10,262 bases of DNA from contig JAYUKV010000104.1 of the NCBI GenBank assembly GCA_043764135.1, positions 1-10,262 of the forward strand, written 5' to 3'. The notes under the pieces are model-generated. The model worked only from the letters and a program-made list of their open reading frames with translations. It was not told the origin of the DNA and ran no database searches. Below, piece after piece: positions 1 to 5,135 of this stretch. Within the stretch, counting starts at the first letter, position 1. Each line of letters begins with the position of its first letter. A program made the translations under genes and the position numbers. The stretch comes from JAYUKV01 sp043764135. Its GTDB lineage: Bacteria; Patescibacteriota; JACMRA01.

Positions 1-146
1 CACAACTTTTTTTCTTAAATCATTACTATATCTCATAAATTTAAGACAGTATAGTTTATTAAAATTAATTGTCCAGTTGTGTTATGGGTTAGCTATAAAA
101 TACAATTAAAATAAGTTTTACAATTCTGATTAAACTGATTTATAAC

Positions 147-175
147 TTGATTTTTAAATAGAGTTATGTTATAAA
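147..175 (+). promoter_or_regulatory. Sigma70-type promoter for the lipoprotein gene
   Basis: A -35 box TTGATT (147-152) and a -10 box TATAAA (170-175) are separated by exactly 17 bp. A TG dinucleotide at 167-168 gives an extended -10. The predicted transcription start is near 182, leaving a leader of about 20 nt that contains a short AGG (194-196) before the ATG at 202. The match is by eye only. Confidence 0.55.
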
Positions 176-201
176 ATAAAGACTCACTTTTGTAGGTTAC
201 T

Positions 202-783
202 ATGAAATTTAAAAAGTCCAGAATCGGTATAGTTGTTTTTATCGGTTCTTTGATTGCGCTAGCAACTGGATGCCAACAAGTATCTGATTCTGTTGATAAG
301 GGTAAACAACTTGCAGCGGATAATATTGAACTATCTTGTGTAAATGGAGCAGATAAAGCTCCAATGTCAGTTGGTCAGTTCGATAAGAATGCTTTTAGTG
401 GATCTGTAATGATGAAATTGGTTCTAAAAAGAGATTTTTCAAAAACTGCTATTTTAGAAGCAGTTCAAGAATCTGCCACCAATCATCCTGTTATTTGTAC
501 AGGAAAGGGGGATTATACTTCATTACAAATTAGTATCAAAGAAGGAAAAGACGGTTTAACTCAATCAGCTCTCAAAGCCTATGCTGATCATATGAAGTTT
601 ACACTTCCTATGGAAGTTGCTAAAATAAGTAAGAAAGGTTCAGGTCCTGAGAGTGGGAGTTATGTTATTGAAGGTATTAAGACTGCCGATCCTACAATTC
701 CAACCGAACCAAAGGTTAAACCACCAATTCAACCTTCTCCATCTGCCGGAACTCAAGTAAATCAAAATATTGATAAGAACTAG
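202..783 (+). CDS. Putative lipoprotein of unknown function
   Basis: A 193-aa protein that I do not recognise. It starts with a basic segment (MKFKKSR) and a hydrophobic stretch (about residues 8-22), ending in ATGC with the cysteine at 24. This resembles a signal peptidase II lipobox, although Ala at -3 is weaker than the usual Leu. The mature part (25-160) is a soluble domain with cysteines at 46 and 99 that could form a disulfide. The tail (about 163-182) is proline-rich (PTIPTEPKVKPPIQPSPS), typical of an extended linker outside the membrane. If the lipobox does not work, it would be a secreted or N-terminally anchored protein. ATG 202 is preferred because a short AGG lies 5 nt upstream and a promoter ends at 175. 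A hairpin terminator follows at once, so it is probably transcribed alone. Codon and base use match the neighbours. Membrane-attached, unknown role. Confidence 0.7.
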   Translation: MKFKKSRIGIVVFIGSLIALATGCQQVSDSVDKGKQLAADNIELSCVNGADKAPMSVGQFDKNAFSGSVMMKLVLKRDFSKTAILEAVQESATNHPVICTGKGDYTSLQISIKEGKDGLTQSALKAYADHMKFTLPMEVAKISKKGSGPESGSYVIEGIKTADPTIPTEPKVKPPIQPSPSAGTQVNQNIDKN

Positions 784-791
784 TTATTCGA

Positions 792-820
792 ACCCACAAT
801 TTATATTGTGGGTAATTTTA
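792..820 (+). terminator. Rho-independent terminator after the lipoprotein gene
   Basis: A perfect 9-bp inverted repeat, ACCCACAAT (792-800) and ATTGTGGGT (805-813), with a 4-nt loop, is followed by AATTTTA. It starts 8 bases after the stop codon. The U tract is short, so it may be leaky, but the following gene has its own promoter. Confidence 0.75.
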
Positions 821-821
821 C

Positions 822-850
822 TTGCAAAGATTAATATCTAAGGATAAAAT
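822..850 (+). promoter_or_regulatory. Promoter of the ferric reductase-like gene, near-leaderless
   Basis: A -35 box TTGCAA (822-827) and a -10 box TAAAAT (845-850) are 17 bp apart. The A of ATG 857 lies 7 nt after the -10, which is where transcription should begin. The AGGA at 841-844 looks like a Shine-Dalgarno sequence but is too far from the ATG and overlaps the -10 region, so it is probably not used. Confidence 0.5.
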
Positions 851-856
851 ATTGCT

Positions 857-2215
857 ATGTTAGCACTAAAAGGAAAAGGAAATTGGTTGATATTATTAAT
901 TCTTGTGATAAATTTAATATTTTGGATTACTTCAAAACAATATTTTCAAGATAGTTTTAGTTCTCCTTTTAAATATTTGGCTAAAATTGCATCATTAACA
1001 GGTACTTTGATGATGTCTATTACTCTTTTATTATCAACTAAAACTAGCTTCTTGGAGTATTTATTTGGTGGTTTAGATAAAGTTTACAAATCTCATCATA
1101 CATATGGGAGATGGGCGTTTACACTTCTTGTTTTACATCCAATATTTTTGTCTTTTGTTAGATTGCCTAATGTCCTGGGGGTGTTTGAGTATTTTATTCC
1201 TTCTTTTGAAGATAATTATTATATAGGTCATGGATTAGGTCTAATAACGCTATTGTTATTCTTTGTGTTGATATATCTTACAATTTCAAAAACAATCAAT
1301 TATGAATTGTGGTTAAAAACCCACAGTATGTTTGGTCTAGTCTATTTATTAGGTATAGTTCATATATTATTGGTTAGTGCTGATATCTATAAATATCAAT
1401 TATTTGGAATTTGGTATTATTTTTGGTTATTAGTCGGAGTTGTCTCATATTTGTGGATTGCAGTATTTTATAATTTTTTTGGTAAAAAATATAAATATAA
1501 AATTACTAATAAAGAAGTCATAGGAAATGTTACAGAGTTTACATTTACACCTTTAAAAAACGCAATCAAGCATAAGCCTGGTCAATTTTTATATACAAGA
1601 TTCTTAAGTGATGGACTTAAAGATGAGGTTCACCCTTACTCAATAGCATCATATTCTGAAGATGGGAATATAAAAATGGGTATAAAGGCTTTGGGAGATC
1701 ATACCAAATTAGTTCAAGATTGCGGTGTTGGTCTTGAGGTTGAGTTTACAGGTCCTTTTGGTGGTTTGTCTGAAAAGGTTATGTTAAATAATGATAAAAA
1801 AGTAGTATTGATAGGTGGTGGAATTGGAATAACGCCTATGATTTCAATCTGGGAATATATATTAAAGCATAAACATAAACAAGCACAATTAATATATGTA
1901 GCTTCGTTTAAGGAAGAAGCAAGCTTTGATGATGATTTTATAAAACTTAATTCTAATTATGGGTTGGGTAATAATGATTATTGGCTGTACTTAGATGGAA
2001 AAAAAGATTTTTTTAATGTTGAGAAGTTAAAAAATAAAATTATAACTTTAGAAAATACAGTATTTTTATTATGTGGTCCTAAAGCAATGACAAACTCGAT
2101 AATAAAAGTATTAAAGGAAGAAGGGGTTTCTAATGCGAACATTGTTCTCGAAGATTTTGATTTTGGTATTGGTAAGAATAATTGGTTTGTTCATATTAAA
2201 GAATTGTTTGTTTAA
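857..2215 (+). CDS. Ferric reductase / NADPH oxidase-like transmembrane flavocytochrome
   Basis: A 452-aa integral membrane protein of the ferric reductase/NOX superfamily, expected to pass electrons from NAD(P)H through FAD and two b hemes across the membrane to ferric iron or oxygen. About six hydrophobic helices lie at roughly 8-25, 40-60, 83-103, 127-147, 155-175 and 186-206. Two histidine pairs with 13-residue spacing, H81/H94 and H156/H169, fit the bis-heme ligands of this family. The cytoplasmic half has the FAD motif HPYSIAS (259-265), GPFGG (299-303), the nucleotide-binding glycine-rich loop VLIGGGIGITPM (317-328) and LLCGP (404-408), then a C-terminal EDFDFG. Its length is close to that of compact bacterial NOX proteins such as SpNOX. 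The acceptor cannot be told from sequence: iron reduction, superoxide production, or electron supply to another membrane protein are all possible. It is a single gene with its own promoter and a strong terminator. No start other than ATG 857 fits the promoter. Confidence 0.9.
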   Translation: MLALKGKGNWLILLILVINLIFWITSKQYFQDSFSSPFKYLAKIASLTGTLMMSITLLLSTKTSFLEYLFGGLDKVYKSHHTYGRWAFTLLVLHPIFLSFVRLPNVLGVFEYFIPSFEDNYYIGHGLGLITLLLFFVLIYLTISKTINYELWLKTHSMFGLVYLLGIVHILLVSADIYKYQLFGIWYYFWLLVGVVSYLWIAVFYNFFGKKYKYKITNKEVIGNVTEFTFTPLKNAIKHKPGQFLYTRFLSDGLKDEVHPYSIASYSEDGNIKMGIKALGDHTKLVQDCGVGLEVEFTGPFGGLSEKVMLNNDKKVVLIGGGIGITPMISIWEYILKHKHKQAQLIYVASFKEEASFDDDFIKLNSNYGLGNNDYWLYLDGKKDFFNVEKLKNKIITLENTVFLLCGPKAMTNSIIKVLKEEGVSNANIVLEDFDFGIGKNNWFVHIKELFV

Positions 2216-2243
2216 AATAATTCTTACAATAAGTACTAAAATA

Positions 2244-2280
2244 AGCACCTACAATTAAATTTGTAGGTGCTAATTTATTT
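2244..2280. terminator. Strong bidirectional terminator between convergent genes
   Basis: A perfect 11-bp stem, AGCACCTACAA (2244-2254) with TTGTAGGTGCT (2261-2271), and a 6-nt loop. On the plus strand it is followed by AATTTATTT; on the minus strand by TATTTTAG. It sits between two genes that face each other, so it can end both transcripts. Confidence 0.85.
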
Positions 2281-2291
2281 GAGTTAAATAT

Positions 2292-2320
2292 TATCCTTTA
2301 ACGATCTGCAGTTAAAGATA
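2292..2320 (-). other. Small hairpin downstream of the S41 protease gene
   Basis: CTTTAAC (2296-2302) pairs with GTTAAAG (2311-2317) around an 8-nt loop. The stem extends by three pairs beyond a bulged C (2295). It lies just past the protease stop on the minus strand. No clear U tract follows, so it is more likely a 3'-end stabilising or weak terminating structure than a full terminator. Confidence 0.35.
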
Positions 2321-2334
2321 CTAAATACCAATTA

Positions 2335-3507
2335 TTAAATTCCTTTTAAGATTTCTATATTTTTCGGATCAGTGATTGGTCCAATCAGCTCTAGTTCTTT
2401 ATCAGGTATAATTCCAGTTTTATTTATTTTATATCCGCTAGGTGAGGTCCATTCAGCAATTGTTAACTTGATTACATCACCATTATCAAGATCTATTAAT
2501 TGCTGCACTACTCCTTTTCCATAAGTTTTTTTACCTATAAGGATAGCATTTGCTTTTTCTTTTAATGAGATCATCGAAATTTCAGAAGCAGAAGCTGTAT
2601 TTTCATCCCCAACAATAATTAATTTTTTGTTGGTAAATAAAGGTTCTCTCTTTGTGTAAAGTTTTTTATCTCCTTCTTTTAGAATTTCAGATACTGCATG
2701 TGTATTTCTTGGTGTAAATGCTCCAATAAGATCTACAGCAGATTCCAATGAACCTCCTCCATTTGATCGGAGATCAATTACTATTTTTTTGATATTAGGA
2801 TTGGTTTGAATAGACTTAGTTTTTTGATTAAACTCTTCATAAAGATTCATTGTAAATGATGAAATAGAGATATAGGCAGTGTCATCGGTAATAGTTAACT
2901 CAACTGTAGGAATCTCAACTTTTCTTCTTGTAATATCTTTTTCGTATATATTATCTCCGCTTTTAATCTTTAATTTTACTGTTGTGTTTTCTTCACCTCT
3001 AATAATTTTACTTATTTCATCTGTTTTTTTATTGTCTGTTGATGTATCGTTAACAGCTAATATTAGATCTCTCTCTTTAAGTCCTGCAGCTTTTGCAGGT
3101 GTTGATTCAAAGACTTTTGTGATAATTATATTAGTCTTAGACTCATCTACATTAAATTGGTCTATTGCAATACCAACACCAGAATAAGTATTGTTGACAC
3201 TATTGATAAACTTATCATATTCAGGTTTGGTAAAATATACTGAGTATTCATCTTTTAACGATTTAACGGCATCATTACAGTTATTATATTCTTGATCTTT
3301 TGGTAAATTGTAAATTGATTTTTTTTCTATATAGAAAATACATTGATCAGCCTTTGTGCCAAGAGTTGGTTTGCTAAAGATGTTAGTTTTACTAATAACA
3401 AATGATGCTATAACTAATAAAGCAACAGTAATTAGTACAAATAAAGTTGTGATTAGAATTACCAGATTTTTTGAATTTTTATAGGAATTAGAGTTGTTTG
3501 TTTCCAT
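2335..3507 (-). CDS. S41 family carboxyl-terminal processing peptidase
   Basis: A 390-aa serine protease of the C-terminal processing (CtpA/CtpB/Prc) family, which trims or degrades envelope proteins from their C-terminus. It is anchored by one N-terminal membrane helix (about 14-38), leaving the rest outside the cytoplasm. The LKDEYSVYFTKPEY segment (84-97) is the family's usual lead-in. A PDZ domain runs from about 109 to 195 (GVGIAID, STPAKAAGLKERDLILAVND). The catalytic core follows: VIDLRSNGGGS (243-253), the nucleophile region TASASEIS with Ser306, and YGKGVVQQ with Lys331 and Gln335. The spacing Ser to Lys +25 and Lys to Gln +4 equals that of the Ser-Lys-Gln site in Bacillus CtpB (S309/K334/Q338), so the enzyme should be active. 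It is followed by a terminator and preceded by a mobile-like palindromic element. The start lacks a Shine-Dalgarno sequence; TATAAA on the minus strand at 3524-3519 would give a leader of only a few bases. Substrate unknown. Confidence 0.92.
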   Translation of the reverse strand: METNNSNSYKNSKNLVILITTLFVLITVALLVIASFVISKTNIFSKPTLGTKADQCIFYIEKKSIYNLPKDQEYNNCNDAVKSLKDEYSVYFTKPEYDKFINSVNNTYSGVGIAIDQFNVDESKTNIIITKVFESTPAKAAGLKERDLILAVNDTSTDNKKTDEISKIIRGEENTTVKLKIKSGDNIYEKDITRRKVEIPTVELTITDDTAYISISSFTMNLYEEFNQKTKSIQTNPNIKKIVIDLRSNGGGSLESAVDLIGAFTPRNTHAVSEILKEGDKKLYTKREPLFTNKKLIIVGDENTASASEISMISLKEKANAILIGKKTYGKGVVQQLIDLDNGDVIKLTIAEWTSPSGYKINKTGIIPDKELELIGPITDPKNIEILKGI

Positions 3508-3566
3508 ATATATAATTATTTATAATTCAAAGAATGGTCTCATAACTAAATTTGGTCAAATATTGT

Positions 3567-3696
3567 TAAGAACCTGTTTAATTAATCGAGCGAAACTTGA
3601 TACATCTAAAGAAAAACGAAGAATTCCGGGGACGCCGATAATTCCGTTTTTCTAAGATTTAATCAGTTTCTTCACGATTAATTAAACAGGTTCTAA
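3567..3696. mobile_element. MITE-like palindromic element with terminal inverted repeats
   Basis: Perfect 19-bp terminal inverted repeats lie at 3570-3588 (GAACCTGTTTAATTAATCG) and 3675-3693, giving a 124-bp unit. TAA occurs directly on both sides (3567-3569 and 3694-3696), as expected of a 3-bp target duplication. The interior also largely pairs with itself, for example AGAAAAACG (3610-3618) with CGTTTTTCT (3645-3653), and GAAAC with GTTTC nearer the ends. The whole unit could therefore fold into one long hairpin around a GC-rich loop (CCGGGGACGCC) unlike the AT-rich surroundings. No reading frame of note lies inside. This is what a non-autonomous miniature element of an IS would look like; TNA target duplications are known in some IS5-type groups. 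An alternative is a structured RNA or an elaborate terminator for the acetyltransferase transcript. No second copy is in the window. Confidence 0.6.
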
Positions 3697-3727
3697 GTAG
3701 TTAATTTAAAAATACTATCCATAATTT

Positions 3728-3760
3728 GCCATGTTCCTATTTATTGAAAAAATAAATGGC
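3728..3760 (-). terminator. Weak AT-rich hairpin downstream of the acetyltransferase gene
   Basis: ATTTATT (3739-3745) and AATAAAT (3751-3757) form a 7-bp stem with a 5-nt loop. GCCAT (3728-3732) and ATGGC (3756-3760) could close an alternative or extended stem. It lies about 20 bases past the stop codon on the minus strand, but no clear U run follows directly, so termination here is doubtful. Confidence 0.3.
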
Positions 3761-3777
3761 TTATTAGTAGGGTTGAA

Positions 3778-4320
3778 TTACCATTTAAGGTTTAAATACA
3801 TATATATTTCATTTTCAGATTGTCCATTGTATTTTAAACCATTTGGAAGAACACCAAACTCAATAAATCCAAATTTCTTATAAAGATTTTGAGCTATTTC
3901 ATTCGATTCAAAAACTGTAAGTTTGATGATTTCATAGTTTTCTTCTTTAGCCTTGTTAATTGCTTTTTCAAGTAATTTTGTGCCAATATTTTGCCCTCTG
4001 AATTCACTATCAACTGACATAGATAAATTCAATCTATGTTCACCTTTATCATTTTCATGTAAAGCTTTTTGTAAACTAATAATTCCTACAATCTTATTGC
4101 TTTTAGTAGCAAATATATTAATTTCATTTCCAGATACTTTGTCAATCATTGAATTTAAGACATTTAAACATTTAGTTTTGTCTATATAATCTCCATTAAA
4201 ATACATATAAGTATTTTCTTTTGATAGTTTGTTTATATATGAATATAAAGGCTCTAAATGCTTTATATTAGGTTCCGCTAATTCAATAGAATTAGAAAGA
4301 TTATTTGTATTTCTTGACAT
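3778..4320 (-). CDS. GNAT family N-acetyltransferase
   Basis: A 180-aa cytoplasmic acetyltransferase of the GNAT fold that transfers acetyl from acetyl-CoA to an amine. The acetyl-CoA pyrophosphate-binding motif A is clear: LSMSVDSEFRGQNIGTKLL (99-117), with R108-G109-Q-N-I-G113. Next comes the helix KAINKAKEEN, then motif B: IIKLTVFESNEIAQNLYKKFGF (131-152), with N140 and Y147 in the usual positions for substrate or CoA contact and the general acid. The final strand, IYMYLNLKW, closes the fold. Residues 66-84 form the beta hairpin before motif A. The substrate could be a ribosomal protein N-terminus, an antibiotic or a small metabolite; the sequence does not say. It is transcribed away from the GRDP-like gene, and no clear Shine-Dalgarno sequence precedes ATG 4320. 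The downstream protease gene is on the same strand but 270 bases away, with the palindromic element between, so a shared operon is unlikely. Confidence 0.88.
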   Translation of the reverse strand: MSRNTNNLSNSIELAEPNIKHLEPLYSYINKLSKENTYMYFNGDYIDKTKCLNVLNSMIDKVSGNEINIFATKSNKIVGIISLQKALHENDKGEHRLNLSMSVDSEFRGQNIGTKLLEKAINKAKEENYEIIKLTVFESNEIAQNLYKKFGFIEFGVLPNGLKYNGQSENEIYMYLNLKW

Positions 4321-4399
4321 ATTAAAATAAGTTTGATTACTTAATTAGTACTACCCAAAAGTTAAATTTTGGACAAGTAAGTTAAGTTACCATCAATGT

Positions 4400-4429
4400 G
4401 GTTACATCATGATGAGGTTACATCATGAT
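4400..4429 (+). repeat. Tandem 14-bp direct repeat with palindromic core over a start codon
   Basis: GGTTACATCATGAT occurs at 4400-4413 and again at 4416-4429, a 16-bp period. A degraded third copy (GTTACCATCAATGTG) lies at 4386-4400. Each good copy contains the palindrome ATCATGAT (4406-4413 and 4422-4429), and the second copy covers the ATG of the next gene. The arrangement resembles a pair of operator half-turn sites. It could also be a simple duplication that created a second, out-of-frame ATG at 4409. Confidence 0.6.
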
Positions 4430-4877
4430 TTCAAGTCAAGTTGTTCAATTCGCTTCTCTTTCTCTTGATGAGCGTAGAAATATCGTTGAAAGTTGGAATT
4501 TAGAAAATGTTAAAAATCGTCTTAAAAAATACATGCCTGTAGATTTTGACATTCCAACTTCAATTGCCGAATATCGCCAATGGTTACTGCTCTGCTCAGC
4601 AGATAGTCGCTGGTTATTTGTTCCTAATCCAGAACTGGATGAAGTATGGCATACTCATTTACTCTTTTCCAGAGATTACAAAAATCTTTGTGAAGCACTT
4701 CTTGGAGCAGGTGGATTTATTCATCATGAACCAGAGAGCGGCGAAGAAAGAATAAGTAATGAAGAAATGGCAACAATGCGTGAAGTTTCAATCGAAATTT
4801 TAGGTAAAGTACCTTTCAGAATTGGACAGTATCTTACATCAAGTAAAGGTTGGTGCTGGACATGCGAAAGCATGTAA
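4425..4877 (+). CDS. GRDP-like small protein (WHxH motif), unknown function
   Basis: A 150-aa protein resembling the short bacterial relatives of glycine-rich-domain-containing (GRDP-like, formerly DUF1399) proteins. The family mark is the region PNPELDEVWHTHLLFSRDY (67-85), followed by C89 and then GGFIHHEP (96-103). H76, H78, H100 and H101 could bind a metal, but that is inference. A C-terminal CWTC (144-147) adds a possible metal or redox pair. No signal peptide or membrane helix is seen. No biochemical role is established that I can name. The start is well supported: GAGG at 4414-4417 sits 7 nt before ATG 4425, the only clear Shine-Dalgarno sequence in the window. G+C over 4441-4860 is about 37% by hand count, against about 30% in sampled neighbouring sequence. 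With its own terminator and the repeats upstream, it looks like an acquired cassette. It is divergent from the acetyltransferase gene. Confidence 0.72.
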   Translation: MISSQVVQFASLSLDERRNIVESWNLENVKNRLKKYMPVDFDIPTSIAEYRQWLLLCSADSRWLFVPNPELDEVWHTHLLFSRDYKNLCEALLGAGGFIHHEPESGEERISNEEMATMREVSIEILGKVPFRIGQYLTSSKGWCWTCESM

Positions 4878-4935
4878 ACCATACACAATATACCCACTCC
4901 GACTAGATTACAACTTAATTTACACCACAACCCAG

Positions 4936-4967
4936 ACACTTGTTAAATTCAGGTGTTTATTTTTTAT
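4936..4967 (+). terminator. Rho-independent terminator after the GRDP-like gene
   Basis: ACACTTG (4936-4942) pairs with CAGGTGT (4950-4956), with one G-T wobble and a 7-nt loop, followed by the U-rich run TTATTTTTTAT. It isolates the small gene from infB. The remaining bases up to 5099 are AT-rich, with no gene; a further ATCATGAT palindrome lies at 5035-5042. Confidence 0.75.
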
Positions 4968-5099
4968 CTCAAAACCACCAAAAGTCTTTATTCTTTTCCA
5001 TAATTTATTTTATTTCATTCTCAAACCAAGGCTTAATCATGATATTAGTAAACACACATTAAGAAGCCAAAAAAGTAACTTTTCTAGTTTACTATTGTA

Positions 5100-5128
5100 T
5101 TGACAAACATCAATAAACTAGATATGTT
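5100..5128 (+). promoter_or_regulatory. infB promoter with consensus -35
   Basis: A full-consensus -35 TTGACA (5100-5105) lies 17 bp from TATGTT (5123-5128, 4 of 6 consensus bases). Transcription would start at about 5135-5136, exactly at the ATG that begins the conserved IF-2 N-terminal sequence. This argues that the upstream TTG (5100) and ATG (5124) in the same frame are promoter DNA rather than starts. Confidence 0.55.
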
Positions 5129-5135
5129 TGGTATT

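Noticed and set aside
1..201. Possible short gene or RNA before the lipoprotein gene
   Set aside because: The region is AT-rich with no open frame of note, no tRNA-like cloverleaf and only one good promoter (147-175) belonging to the next gene.
2879..3187. A 102-aa hydrophobic frame opposite the protease gene
   Set aside because: It is an antisense shadow of the PDZ region of a clearly real gene, with no start signals.
3567..3696. Integron attC recombination site
   Set aside because: The element is an imperfect hairpin, but the paired GTTRRRY/RYYYAAC core sites and extrahelical-base pattern are not evident. Terminal perfect repeats with TAA flanks fit a miniature transposon better.
4822..5103. 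A 93-aa plus-strand frame after the GRDP-like gene
   Set aside because: It overlaps the end of that gene, runs through the terminator hairpin at 4936-4967 and has no recognisable protein features.
5100..5135. Earlier infB starts at TTG 5100 or ATG 5124
   Set aside because: These bases form the TTGACA and TATGTT promoter boxes. ATG 5136 begins the conserved N-terminal module and sits at the predicted transcription start.
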